From Gigaspora margarita (taxonomy: Eukaryota > Glomeromycota > Glomeromycetes > Diversisporales > Gigasporaceae), in NCBI GenBank assembly GCA_009809945.1, contig WTPW01000020.1, positions 211,007-275,006 of the forward strand: a DNA stretch of 64,000 nt. Reading direction: 5' to 3'. The notes below the pieces were generated by a model. It saw only the letters and a list, made by a program, of their open reading frames with translations, did no database searches and was not told where the DNA came from. Positions 44,801 to 56,393 of this stretch are shown here, piece after piece (within the stretch, counting starts at the first letter, position 1; every line of letters begins with the position of its first letter). A program made the position numbers and the translations under genes.

Positions 44801-45292
44801 TATAGCAATTTTTCAATCTAATAGTCAGGCTACACAAATTCGAAATCTTTGGAATCAATTTTATGAGTTATATAGTTTGATACAAGACAACAAAACTACA
44901 GGTAGAATGTTTTATGAAAAAGCACAAAATTGGTATGTTTTTTCTAGCTCTATCTCAAGGTCAACCTAATAAAAGTAACATTGTTTGTAAAATGTATCGT
45001 ATGCAAGACATCACACCTTATATTCATGTTCTAGTAAACCATGTACATGAATTTTTGGATATTCATTATGATTTTGGATTAGTTGCGTTCTCTTGCTTGG
45101 CAATCGAAAAAAAATCACTTACAAGTTTGTCAGTATTTTCAAAATACACTTAAAGATGGAGGTCATGAGAATTTACGAAAATTGGCTATTTTGGAAATTT
45201 TAGAACATGAGAATCGGCAACTTTACTTTACCAGTAATGATACTCCGAATTTTTTTAAGAAATCTAAAAAATACAGATTAGAATATAAATAA
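41868..45292 (+). pseudogene. Decayed gene of an unrecognised, probably transposon-borne family
   Basis: Plus-strand blocks in order: PLFTIRFGADLKIQIQSSKS (about 42030), SISTQCRKILKVAQQVLNTV (42548), IGEEQFDISFGKFDEKSEKE with WKEAIVKSLDCSRITRDAYQ (42668), MLESIRIGGQCRITDILNYI with LHICILGDGRNVGHKVKYVM (42965-43135), LYFRPDWKFLATCLGMKAAN with YFCLWCDCSKE (44352), ELHVLLRITDWLWELML (44583), YTSLMGPDKLKVLQNFNLIA (44749), and ILEHENRQLYFTSNDT (45200). The pieces need several frame changes. A retroposon interrupts it at 43199-44237, and a C-rich insert without coding sense lies at about 42345-42530. The CLWC knuckle, the MGPDKL motif and the order remind me of an uncharacterised repeated family in Rhizophagus. 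I do not know its function. Confidence 0.6.
43199..44237 (-). mobile_element. tRNA-headed retroposon, copy 4, with 9-bp target duplication
   Basis: Flanked by ACACTTGTA at 43190-43198 and 44238-44246. The left end is TTATATATATATATATTTTT, an A/T tail on the minus strand. The right end read on the minus strand is GTGGTGACATAGTGAAGTTG, A-box-like, followed about 50 nt later by GGGTTTGAATCCC, a good B-box. These are hallmarks of a tRNA-derived retroposon moved by a LINE. At about 1.04 kb it is long for a SINE; it may be a composite, since GTGGCCTAGTTGGTAGGG near 43848 on the plus strand is a second A-box-like word. Inserted in the decayed gene at 41868-45292. Confidence 0.75.
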
Positions 45293-45860
45293 TTGACAGG
45301 CAAGAATAATAATAACTTTGCAATTAATTCAAATTTAACATCTTAAATTTACTTATTAGTCACAAACACTTTGTATTTATCAGGCTTCACTTTTGTCACT
45401 CTATTAGTTCAAGAAACTGCTCTTAAATAGAAGTCATAAATATTATTTTCATTTTATTACAATTTTATAATTTGAAATATTAAGGCAAATAAACCAAATT
45501 ATTTTGCTATCACAATAAAACTCCGTCTTATTGCTTTAAATAAATATTCCCAATGCCTTTTTTAAGCATGTTTTTTAATGATCATTTTAAATTTTCTCTT
45601 ATTTGGAATATAGTGGCTATTAATTTTTTTTTAATATTTATATCTTTGTAGTTTTACGAATAGTTATGAAAAAACCACACGGCCATTTTTATGAGCTACA
45701 AAACTATTAGACTTACAGGATCACTAATTTATAAGTTTATTAAACTTAAGTATGAATCATAAATTTTAGGGAACTCAAAATATATTCACTCTCGAACTTA
45801 CATTAACATTCATCGGCTTTCCTGACTTATGAAGGTAAACTATGCATCTGAGATCTATTT
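45293..45860. other. Gene-free spacer
   Basis: Non-coding AT-rich DNA between the decayed gene and the first kinase-derived tandem copy. I see nothing to annotate. Confidence 0.5.
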
Positions 45861-45868
45861 CTTCGAAT

Positions 45869-47650
45869 TTTACAGCAAATCAGAAATATCGATATTCGTA
45901 GCTTTAATTATTATCATATTTATTATTTTTTAATATTAGAGGTTATAAATGGATTTTGTAAATGGACAAGCAACAATCACGACAATGATCAATTAATTCA
46001 ACAAACAATTTAATGCATCGACGTTTAAAGACATCATTGAATGGAACCCTTTAGCAAATTCACAAATATGAAGTATCTTGCTAAAGGAGGCTTTGGCATC
46101 ATTTTTAAGGCAGTATGAATTGACAGATATATTAGATTTGTTTTGGTAAAAATTAACCAAACTAACTTCAGATTTACAGATATTAATGATTCGAATGGAG
46201 GATTCTAGCTTTGCTATTATGAACAAAAGATTCTGGCTTAAGTATTGTGAATATGGAATAGATGAAAGTAAGGTATTCATTTATTATCATAACTGATTTG
46301 GGCAAAGGATTTTGACTTGGTTATTGTTAGTGCTCAGCAAAATCGAGTATTAAATTTATTTTTAGTACAAATGGATTTGATTGTACTCAAAAATCAAGTT
46401 TTATTCAATTTTGCCAAGCACTACTAGTAACTTAAATTTTACTTACAAAAGTACCTTTCGTGTTCTGACAAAAAAAATTCCTTACAAAATCTTAGTATAG
46501 TATATATACTATTTGTCCTTTATACTATTCAACAATATTCATTATTTGATCGACTAAAAGAAGGATTTTTTTGTTCAATTGGAACTAGGAAAAAATGAGT
46601 AAATTCTACTTGGTGGACGGTAACAGAATTTTTTACAGCAAATCAAAAAATATCGATAGTTGTAGCTTTTAATTATCATAATATTTATTATTTTTAAGAT
46701 TAGGGTTTATATAAATGGATTTTGTAAATGGACAAGCGACAATCACAACATTGATTAATTAATTCAACACAACTTAATGCATTGATATTTAAAGACATCA
46801 TTAAATGGATATCCTTTAGCAAATTCACAAATATGAAGTATCTCGCTGAAGGAGGCTTTGGCATCATTTTTAGGGCAGTATGGATTGACCGATTTTTATA
46901 TTTGTTTTTGGTAAAAATTAACCAAACTAACTTTGGATTTACAGATATTAATGATTCGAATGGAGGATTCTAGCTTGGCTTTATGAACAAAGGATTCTGG
47001 CTTAGGTATTGTGAATATGAAATAGATGAAAATAAGGTATTCATTTATTATCATGTATGAATGATTTTGGCAAAGGATTTTGACTTGGTTATTGTTAGTG
47101 CTCGGCAAAATCGAGTAAAACTTTTTGATTTCGAACAATCAAATCTATTTTTAGTACAAATAGATTTTGATTGTCCGAAATCAAACTCAAAATCTCAATT
47201 TTGCCAAGTACTACTAGTAACTTAACTTTCGTGTTCTGACAAAAAAAAATTCCTTACAAAATCTTAGTATAGTATATGTACTATTAGTCCTTTATACTAT
47301 TCATTATTTGATCGACTAAAAGAAGGATTTTTTTTGTCCAATTTGAACTAGGGAAAAATGAGTAAAACCCACTTGGTGAATGATAATAGAATTTTTTACA
47401 GCAAACCTTTTAATTATTATTATATTTATTATTATTTGTTAATATTAGAGTTTATAAATAGATTTTGTAAATGGACAAGTGACAATCTGACATTAATTAA
47501 TTAATTCAACAAACACAACTTAATGTATCGACGTTTAAAGACATCATTGAATGGATACCCTTTAGCAAATTCACAAATATGAAGTATCTTGCTGAAGGAG
47601 GCTTTGGCATCATTATTAAGGCAGTATGGATTGATGGACATATTATAAGA
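45869..47650 (+). repeat. Three tandem copies (about 760 bp) of a kinase 5' region
   Basis: Starts at 45869, 46632 and 47392, each opening TTTACAGCAAATC or similar, then TTGTAAATGGACAAGYGACA, then a block coding TFKDIIEWIPFSKFTNMKYL and AEGGFGIIFRAVW (the glycine-rich loop of a TKL kinase N-lobe), then an AACCAAACTAACTTYGGATT block. Copies 1 and 2 are about 750 bp and alike throughout; copy 3 continues into a kinase-like sequence instead of repeating the downstream block. Only the first kinase exon is present in copies 1 and 2, with frame-breaking changes, so they are duplicated gene fragments. Confidence 0.8.
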
Positions 47651-48390
47651 TTTGATTATCAAAATATGTATGGAAACGAACGGCGCAGGTAGATGTTTGT
47701 TTAAAGGACCTTGATAATTCTAAAGATATAAAACAAGAATTTTTAGAAGAAGTAAACATTATAAATTATTATTAAAGTGTGATAATCTTATTTATTCTAA
47801 TTCATATTTTAGGTTAAAAATCAGCATAATCATGAGGGCAATTCAGCAATTGCGATTTATGGAATAACCAAGAACCAAAAAGATAGTAATTACTGGAGTA
47901 CACAAAGCAGAGAAGTCTTAGAAAATTATTAGATAGTAAATATGGTGAATTAGATTGGGCTTCTAAAGTAGCCATTATAGCTAGAAGACTTAATACATTT
48001 CACAATGCCAACCTAGTGCATGAAGATTTTATTCTGAAAATATAGTTAATCAAAATATGTTTAGCTCTTATATTGCTGATTTTGGCTTATATAAGCCAGT
48101 GTTACATGATTCAATTCTAAAGCACTTTTTGGTGTGCTTCTCTATATTGCTCCAGAGGTATTATGTGCACACGGAAAGGAATATACTCAATAATCAGATA
48201 TTTATTCTTTCGGAATACTTAGAAGTTTTTACTGGATATCCTTCATACCATAATCTTCCACATAACAAAGATCTAGCAATGCATATTTGTCTGGGTACAG
48301 ACCTAAAATTAGATGCGAAGTTCCTCAATTACTTTTGGATCTGCTAAGTAAGTGCTTAGATGCAGATGCTCAAAACTGACCAACTGCTAA
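47520..48390 (+). pseudogene. TKL kinase pseudogene
   Basis: Kinase blocks in order: FKDIIEW..., AEGGFG with IIKAVW; LDNSKDIKQEFLEEVNI (about 47710); an intron-like GTGTGATAATC..TTTTAG at 47778; then KYGELDWASKVAIIARRLNT, FHNANLVHEDF for the HRD loop (HED here), IADFGLYKPV for DFG, and degraded APE and G-helix parts (GYPSYHNLPHNKD). At least four frame or stop changes break the reading, and the tail past 48390 is lost. It derives from the host TKL kinase family and lies next to the tandem array at 48450. Confidence 0.8.
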
Positions 48391-48449
48391 TAAATAAAAA
48401 ATACTAGTGTTAGGCAAAATTGAATAAAACTTGATTTTGAGTTTTACTC

Positions 48450-49250
48450 TATTTTGCCAAGCACTAGTTATTGTAAATATGGAATTAGTTAAAAACAATT
48501 GAAATTTACAGGCACGAGTGATTCGGACAGAAGGTTCTGGCTTGGCTATTGTAAGTATAAAATTGGAATTAGAAAGGATGAAATAAGGCTTTCATTTATT
48601 ATCGAAATTTACAGGTATGAATAATTCGGACAAAGGTTTCTGGCTTGGCTATTGTAATTGGATGAAAATAAAGCATTCATTTATTATCAAAATTTACAAA
48701 TATGAATGATTCGGGCAGTAGGTGTTGTGAATATGAAGGGTTCCAGCTTGGTTATTGTGAGTATGGAATTGGAATTAGAAAGAATGAAATAAGGCATTCA
48801 TTTATTATCGAAATTTACAGGTATGAATGAAAATAAGGCATTCATTTATTATCGAAATTGATAGGTATGAATGAATCATACAAAAAATTCTAGTTGCTTA
48901 TTGCAAATGAAATTAGATAGCAATAAGGAATTCATTTATTATCAAAATTTACAGGTATGAATGATTTGGATAGCTTGGTTATTATAATTATAAATTAGAT
49001 GAAAATAAGGCGTTAATTTATTATTGAAAATTTAAAGGTATGATAGATTCGGTTGGAAGGTTCTAACTTGGTTATTACAAAATTGTAATTAGGATAAAAA
49101 TGAGGCATTTATATATTGTCAAATTTTACATGAATGATTTTGATTGGTTTGGTTATTATAAATATGAGATTGGATAAAGACATTTCGAAATTTGCAGGCA
49201 TGAATGATTTGAATAGAGGATTCTGGCTTGATTATTGTTATGAATATATG
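48450..49250 (+). repeat. Second intron-like tandem array, about 90-108-bp units, decayed
   Basis: About nine units. Consensus: GTATGAATGATTCGGACAGA, AGGTTCTGGCTTGGCTATTG, TAAGTATGGAATTGGAATTA, GAAAGAATGAAATAAGGCAT, TCATTTATTATCGAAATTTA, CAG. Junctions near 48514, 48618, 48702, 48823, 48867, 48957, 49040 and 49199 put a TTTACAG acceptor-like end directly against GTATGA or GCATGA. The first unit has an open 39-nt stretch from the acceptor to a GTAAGT (ARVIRTEGSGLAI). Units of the same family also occur inside the kinase tandem copies (46178-46330, 46935-47110). Unit lengths vary and deletions are frequent. Confidence 0.75.
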
Positions 49251-49334
49251 AATTCAACCCAGCTACTTATACATAGCAAATTATTAATTTTGTTTATTAA
49301 ATTTTTAAATTCTTTCGAATAATTTAAGATATAT

Positions 49335-49600
49335 GTAATCAATAGTTTAACAATTGTTTGTTAATTTACTTTATTATTTTAATAAATATATTTGATCATA
49401 TTATAATCAATAGTTTAATGATTAATTTACTTTATTATTTTAATAATATATTTATCATATTATAATCAATAGTTTAACAATTAATTTACTTATTATTTTA
49501 ATAAATATTTTTGATCATATTATAATCAATTGTTTAACAATTAATTTACATTATTATTTTAATGAATATATTTGATCATATTATAAACACTATAAACAGC
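49335..49600. repeat. AT-rich tandem repeat, about 62-bp unit, four copies
   Basis: Repeats of TATAATCAATAGTTTAACAA, TTAATTTACTTTATTATTTT and AATAAATATATTTGATCATA. The copies are close to each other, with one- to three-base indels. Non-coding. Confidence 0.85.
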
Positions 49601-49644
49601 ACTATTTACATGATATAATTATAGGTTTTATTTAATTTGTATAT

Positions 49645-50200
49645 TCAAAATTGACATTGATCTAAAAAAAAACAAATTTTAAGTGTTCCTGCTTTATATT
49701 CTTGATTCGCTTTATCTTTAAATCCAATTAATCGCCATTCTATAGTCATTTCTCTATTGGGAGATAATTTTTTTTTTTTTGCTGTTGTAATTTGTTGGTT
49801 GTTTCTAATATATTTTGCTTTTCTAGAGAATAAAGTCAAACAAAACTACATTGACATTGCCATAGTCGCATTTATACCATTGATCATTGTTAAATATTAA
49901 CCCAATTGTTTCAACAGCATCTTCTCCTCCAAAATTACAAAGATAAAAGGAACCACATGGTGAATAGCATGTAATATAAGGTTCAAATATACACACAAAA
50001 GCATTTTCACTACAATGCATTGAAACACTTGTTCCCCAACAGCACGGTAATGATTTTTGAGTTTTTTTTGCAATTCTTTAATTATAGCATTGCTTAAATG
50101 ATTAAGTTCTGATTCGGGTATTTGTTGAATGTGATTTGGTAATAAATTATATGATGCATGTTTTAATATCTTGTGTTGCTGCAATCCAGAATGATTCTTG
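49645..50200 (-). pseudogene. Frame-shifted gene fragment of unknown family
   Basis: Minus-strand blocks follow one another with two frame changes: LPNHIQQIPESELNHLSNAI with IKELQKKLKNHYRAVGEQVF (50184 down), then CSENAFVCIFEPYITCYSPC with GSFYLCNFGGEDAVETIGLI (50020 down), then RKAKYIRNNQ..., TIEWRLIGFKDKANQEYKAG and TLKICFFL with a stop (49839-49645). Composition and order look like one protein of about 180 residues. The breaks at about 50020 and 49835 could be decay or unrecognised introns, but they lack GT..AG. I do not recognise the domain. Confidence 0.5.
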
Positions 50201-50508
50201 TAGTCTTTAGATCATGCACATATAGAATAGCAAAATCTCAAAGAATTGTAAACCGTCATCAAATATAACTAAAAATTATTCAATTTATATTTTTAGCTTA
50301 TAATTCATAAAAAAAACAATTTAAAGCTTCAAATAAGCAAAGTAGTTATTTACAACTGAAATTGTATAGTTCTATCATCTTGACAAAAGTTTGATGGGTT
50401 GAACAGGTTTTTGATGAGTTGGTCACGAGTTTTATATTAAATTGTTTTGTTTTGAACCAAAAACTTTTAGTTAATAAAAATTTTGGGGTATATTTTCTCA
50501 TGTGACTA

Positions 50509-51335
50509 TTAAAAAAAGGTCCAAAAATTAATTATTACTATATAAAAAAAGGCCCAAAAAACCAAATCCGCTGATATGATAGAGCCAGGTTGCATTCCAG
50601 CATATATGCTGGGAGATTGTTGTCCATTGTTGAAATCAGTTTTGTGATGTCCAGAGTGTGAATATGTGTGCATAGTATACTGTTCTAACACTGTGACAAA
50701 TAGGAAGTTCCATAGGAAGATTGACAATTGAGAGTATAAATTGAGTATTATAGATATTGTTAAAGTTAAAAAGAAGGTATGGAGCAATTTGGTGACTGTG
50801 TGCGCTTTGTTATTGAATTCATTGTCTTGATGTGCAGTGACTTTATGAAAAGTAATATTGAAATTGCAGAATTTAATAAAATTTAGTAGAGTGTTCCAGA
50901 TAGACCCATAGGGAGTATTTAGAATGCTTAGAGATTGGAATATTGGCTTATTATTTGTGAGGTTGTTATATTTGGAAATTACTAATTGAGAGTCTGTAAA
51001 GATTTGAATTGAGCAGTTTCTAGGAGCAGTGATAATAGCAGATAGGATTGCTACTAGCTTAGCTTTGAAGAAACATGACCAGAATTTAATTTGTACCTGG
51101 AAGGTAGTATAATAGTTTGGTTTTCTAATTGTATCCAGCCTATTCCTATAGAACATTGGAAATTTCCCAAATTGAGAACTAATCCATCAGTGTAGAATGT
51201 AAGTTCTGTTAAATTGCTGTTATAATTAGCAATAAGTTGTAAAGTATCTAGTACAGTACTAGGTAAAATATAAAAGGAATTTGAGGTATAAAGATAATAA
51301 GGTTTGGTGGTGATGGTATATATATAGGGTTTCAA
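50509..51335 (-). pseudogene. LINE RNase H domain, broken
   Basis: LTELTFYTDGLVLNLGNFQC with SIGIGWIQLEN (first Asp, 51230), then AKLVAILSAIITAPRNCSIQ followed by IFTDSQLVIS (Glu position replaced by Val-Ala-Ile, second Asp present), then FHKVTAHQDNEFNNKAHTV (His and last Asp/Asn). One frame change falls between the first and second blocks. The domain removes RNA during element copying. Confidence 0.78.
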
Positions 51336-52199
51336 ATTGCATTTGAGTAGATGAGGTCCAGGTGATTTGCATTAAGGTTAATTGTTTTGTCTGGATTAAG
51401 TCTGCCAAAGAATTTTGTAGCATGACTTGTAGATATAAGTATAGTACATTTGTTTGCAATAATATTAGAATTAAGTAAGCAACTAGTGCATGGAGATATA
51501 GTAATAGAGGTAGTAGGATATAGATGTGTAAATTGTGTTTCAATAGAGCTTTTATAGTGTGTTATTAATATAAAGTCAGAGATAGTTGGTCTGTGCCGTG
51601 CTTTGACAAGAATAATTTGTTTGTTAAAGAGAGTAATAAGACATAGCTTGGTGTGTCTAGAAAAGTGTTCTGTTGTGTAACTATAATAGTTGCTTTTGAA
51701 CAACTGAAGATGTTAGTAAAGAGTGTGTTCATATAGATAACTAGTAATTTGGTCCTCTAGATATGTGAACCATAGAGGTATTCTTCTTTTTAGTATTTTA
51801 TTAAGTCTTGGTGAGATATGTTTCCAGTCCAGTAAGCAATAATTGTCAAAAGAGGTAAGTTGGTCCAAAAACAGAAGATGAAGTTGTCAAATTTGTTTTT
51901 TAAAAGTTGAATACTTTGGATATGATGATAAGAGAGATTTCAATGAAATGTTTCCTTTCTTGATTGTATAGAGAATACTATAGCTAGGATTGGGATTAAT
52001 TGTCCAATCAAGATGTTTGAGCAATTGGATAATTTTGAAATTGATTGTTTGTTTGTTAGGTCCATCAATAGTGGGATTAGAATGTGAAAAGATTCTAGTA
52101 GTGGACCAGAGGTTGTTTTGGATCTGCTGGATGCAAATATGCAGAGATGTTCCAAGTAGGTTATTGTCATTAAGGTGTTTAACAAAGTTTGAGATATGA

Positions 52200-53636
52200 T
52201 GTTATATAACTAAGGATGAATTAGAGTACTAGTAGAAATAGTATAGCTGCGTTTGCTTTATGTTTGATTAACTCTATATTTTGAGTAAGAATTTTGTTGC
52301 AAGCTGATCTAGCAACTACAATATTTTGTAGCTGGTATTCAATAGTTGGAATAATAATGGTAATAATAATGTATCGTGCTTGAGTATCAGTAATGCATTT
52401 AGTTTTGGCAATATTAATAAGTTGTAAGGATTCTGCAATGCTGTGTTTGTTTGATTTGTTTGTTATTGAGTATAAACTGACATCAAAGGAACTTGAAAGA
52501 TTGGTCTGCTGGCCATAATGGGAAAGTTTGATTGTTGTATATAATAGGGTTATAATTGGTGCTTTTGCAATTGGTTGTAAGTATGGATTTGGATGGGTTA
52601 ACTTGTATATTAACCATAGTAGAAAAGGATTCTGCAATAGATAGTATGTTAGCAAGCTCTGCTTGGGATAATACAACCCATAGTATATTATCCATACAGA
52701 ACATTTAGCTTTAGCTTTATCAGTTGTATTGTTTTAATGTTTGTAATCCATGTTGTTTCAATTGTATATCCTGGTGAGTTAGAGTAAATATAGGATATAA
52801 GTGGATCATAATAGATCCACCAGAGGAGGGGTGTAATGGTCTTATCCTAGTCAATGCCATTTTGTACTTGATAAGATGAGGTGAGACCCAGATTAGTAAT
52901 AACTGTATTTTGTCTGTTTTCAAGTAAATTAATAAGTATATTAATGATGCTAGGAGGTAGTGAAAGGCATGAAAGAGCATGTTGGAAGAGAGTAAAGTTT
53001 ACAGAATCATAGGCCTTGCTCATATCCTGAAACAACAGCCATATATCTTTGTAGTTGCAATTTGCATCTTCGATTAGCTTGTTATTGAGAATGTGAATTG
53101 GTTTGGATGTGCTATTGCCAGATAGAGCAACATAATTGAATGGTGATAGTATAGGATATTGTAAAAAGATATGATAAAGTCTATTAGTTAGAATTTTGGT
53201 ATACAGTTTTTGAAAGTGCTCAATAGACTAATAGGCCGAGTAAGGTTGAGATTGATATCGAAAGCATTTTTTTAAGAATAGGAAATATTCTGCTATGTTT
53301 CTAGGATTTGGGAATGTATCCTTAAAAAGGCATTGATTAAATAGTACTATTATTGTAGTAATACAAGAAGAGCTAATGTGTTTTGTCATTTTATAGCTTA
53401 TGCCTGTAGGGCCGCAAGCTTTGCCATTTGGAAGGCTAGTAATTGTTTGAGTAACTTCATTGTCAGTGATAGAAAGCGTAAGAGAGTTGTACCAGTTGGA
53501 ATTAATATGATCAAGTAGAAGATAATGCTGGTGCCAAAATTTGTCAAAAATTGTTTGATTAATAGGTCTGTAAACTGTCCAGTTATATGGTGCATGTAGC
53601 CTAGAACCAGAGTAATGTGATCTAAATCTATATATA
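52200..53636 (-). pseudogene. LINE reverse transcriptase, broken
   Basis: RT motifs in order: SIEHFQKLYTKILTNRL (53230), LFQDMSKAYDSVNFTLFQHA (53040, motif A with Asp), LPPSIINILINLLENRQNTV, QGETIAPLLWWIYYDPLIS (52850), then VFCMDNILWVV (52704) in place of the usual YADDT..., followed by INIQVNPSKSIL (NVxxNPxKS of motif D/E). The first Asp of the usual DD pair is Met. Frame shifts separate the blocks. Confidence 0.8.
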
Positions 53637-53639
53637 ATT

Positions 53640-54600
53640 TAAAATTGGTTATAATTAATGAATATATATATATATGGAAAAAAATCTTTTTGTAAATTAA
53701 TACTATAGAACCAGTACTATAATATTACAGAAAGATTTTTAAGTTAAACATGTTAGTTTCAATTTTATTTACTTTTAAATATAAAGCAATTTGATATCTG
53801 TACCAAAATTTGGCCACTATATTTAATATAATAATTTGTCAAATTTGGCCACTATATTTAATAGTAACTTGTCAAACATGTATGCACATTACAATAAATT
53901 GCACCTCTAGTCCTCTAGTTTCTAGTTACCCAAATATAATCATTTGAATTAAAGCTGATATTTAGTATTACTTGATAGTCCTGATAAATTAATTTTGGAA
54001 ATTTTAGGAAAACCATGCTTGTCTTTTGTGTTCAATGACTTTCTGCTCGGAAATATTCGGGTACAATATGTGTTTGTCTTTGACCCAAAAATAAGCTACC
54101 CCACGATCAACAATAGTCGCTACATAGTAAAGTCCAAATTCTACTATGTTAAATGATTATGATCGCTTAAGTAAACTTGTTTGGAAGATCAAAATACACA
54201 TATTTTGAAAATTTCATATAAATCGGAGAAGTTTTTATTATTTGACTTTTAATTTTTACGTTCTACGAAAAAATTAAAATTTTTAAAAAAATATATTCGG
54301 CGAACGTAAAAATTAAAAGCTAAATAATAAAAACTTCTCTAATTTGTATAAAAATTTCAGAGAATATGTATTTTATCTGCTGAACATATTTACCTAAGCG
54401 CTTATAATCGATTTACATAGTAAAATTTAGTCTTTACTATGTAGCAACTACTTGCGAATTTTCCTAGTTTGTATATCGGATATTTTCGGAAATGCATGCT
54501 CGTATTTTATGTTTAACGAAGTTCTATTCGGAAATATTTGGACCCTCCAAAATTGGCCACCTTAGTCATGTGATACCGATTCAAGGGTACATGCACTATA
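53640..54600. mobile_element. Composite insertion in the LINE between EN and RT
   Basis: Non-coding DNA that interrupts the LINE. It contains two ATTTGGCCACTATATTTAAT words (53806, 53840), a pair of direct repeats (ACCATGCTTGTCTTTTGTGT..CTCGGAAATATTCGG at 54013 and TGCATGCTCGTATTTTATGT..TTCGGAAATATTTGG at 54494), and between them the foldback element at 54114-54450. Exact ends are not resolved. Confidence 0.5.
54114..54450. mobile_element. Foldback element (same family as 29314-30360)
   Basis: TAGTCGCTACATAGTAAAGT with CATATAAATCGGAGAAGTTT is mirrored by AACTTCTCTAATTTGTATAA and ACTTTACTATGTAGCAACTA-type sequence. Arms of about 150 bp surround a short AT-rich centre. The second copy in this window is split by a retroposon. 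Confidence 0.8.
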
Positions 54601-54870
54601 GAAGTGTGATTAGATATGTTGTTTAATCATATAAGGATCTGTAATAAGTTGGTCTGCTAATTTGATATTATAAAAATGAATAGGGGGTTGATATCTGTCA
54701 AGAATATTGTTGATGGCCTGTGAGGGTTTGGAAATAAGTGTTTCACATCTTTTTTGAGGCCTGGTTAATTTGTTGTCATAAAATTAAAGAGTATTCAAAA
54801 TGATATGCATGATATAGTTGTTTCCAAGTATTATATGCCTGCTGGAGCCAGTTTTGAATATGGGTATAAT

Positions 54871-56393
54871 TTAGTAATAGAAGAGAGTTAAGATTGCATT
54901 TGGTACAGGAATTAATAATACTAATATTTGAGTTAATATGGAGTAAATAGAGGTTAGTATTATTTTATTGATTTTAATAAGGTGTCCAAGTTTTTTGAGT
55001 CCAGTATGGAGTGCAGTACAGTGTGGAGTATATGTATGGTTGTAGCTGCATTTTTTGCATTTTTTGTTAGGTATTGTTTGCATTGCTGCTTGTATAATAC
55101 AATGCTGTATTTTGTGCCAGGTAGTGTTAATGTTCTCTTGTATATCTGTAGATGGAAGAATTTTGTGTTGTGTGAATAAGCAAGTAGTAAGTTCTGTGAA
55201 TTCAGACCATTGGTCTGAGGACATAGATTTGTAATTAAAAATTCTACAACTGATGCTAGTATGAAATCAAGGGTTTTTATGGTATGCATGAGAGAATGTT
55301 CAGAATGTGGTAAGGATAAGATGATCACTAAAAGTGCTAGTGCAACTATTGTCAAGTTTGTATGAAAGAAGGAATTGAAAATTAAAAGAGTCAGCCCATA
55401 TATAATCAATTCTGCTATTCTATAATTTGTTTGACTATGTGTAATGTGTATTATTAAAGTGTGCTCCAATATCAAACATGCTAGTATGGTGCAAAAAGTT
55501 AATAAGTTTAGATTTTGCTAAAGAACTGGTAGTGTTATCCTGTGTATTAAAGTCACCAATAATAATAGAGTGAAGATTAAGTTGTCATGCTTGAAGGGTC
55601 CATTTAATAATTGTATTTTGAATTTGGTTTCTTTTGTCATATCAGTAGAAAAAAGGTATACTGAAATAATGCGTAGTTTGATATTGCCTTTAAAGATAAG
55701 ATCTAAAGCAATGACCCTGCCTGCATGTGTATAGCAGCTATGTACATGTGGTTTGAGATAGTTGCAGATTATGATTGCAGCTCCTTCTACAGAGCTATCT
55801 GAGTTAGCCCAGTAGTAGGTGTATAAGTTGTTATTGCAGAAAGAAAGTTTTGTTTTGTATAAAATTTTGGTTTCTGTGATGCCTGCAATAGAAATGTTAT
55901 GATTAATACAGTAGTCTTGCCAGGCTTGTCTTTTGGAAGCTGCAATGAAGCCTCTGATATTGTGTGTAGTAATATTAAGATGTAAATGGTCAGAGTTGGG
56001 TTCTGGTAAAGTTTGGATACTAGAGGTTGTTGGATTATAGTTTGAAGCTTGGACATTATGTATAGCAATAGTAAGGTCAAGAGCTAGAGATGAGTTGTTT
56101 GGTTAAAATGTTTTGTGTAGAGAGTAGATGGGTTGTAGTATAATAGAAGATGTAGATAGTTCTGCATTGTTAATAAATAATGCATTCTCAATATTGTTAA
56201 TTGGTATATTTAATAATGGATTGTCTGATTTGAGTAAGGCTTTATAAAAGAGATGAAAATCTTCAAAGGGTATGAAGAAGTGATTAGGTAAAAGGAACTC
56301 TTGTGGTAAATATATGTGTTTCTTCAAAAACATAATCAATTCTACTATATTTAATAGAAATTCTAATATTTTGTTGTGTATAAAACATTGCAT
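54871..56393 (-). pseudogene. LINE endonuclease region (APE-type), broken
   Basis: Reading downward from about 56000 in mixed frames: LNITTHNIRGFIAASKRQAW, ISIAGITETKIL (the catalytic Glu of the GITET motif), YYWANSDSSVEGAAIIICNY, YTHAGRVIALDLIFKGNIKL then RIISVY. After this come the linker CKKCSYNHTYTPHCTALHTG, which is Cys/His-rich, and LKKLGHLIKIN. It would nick target DNA to prime reverse transcription. Several frame changes; inactive as it stands. Confidence 0.75.
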
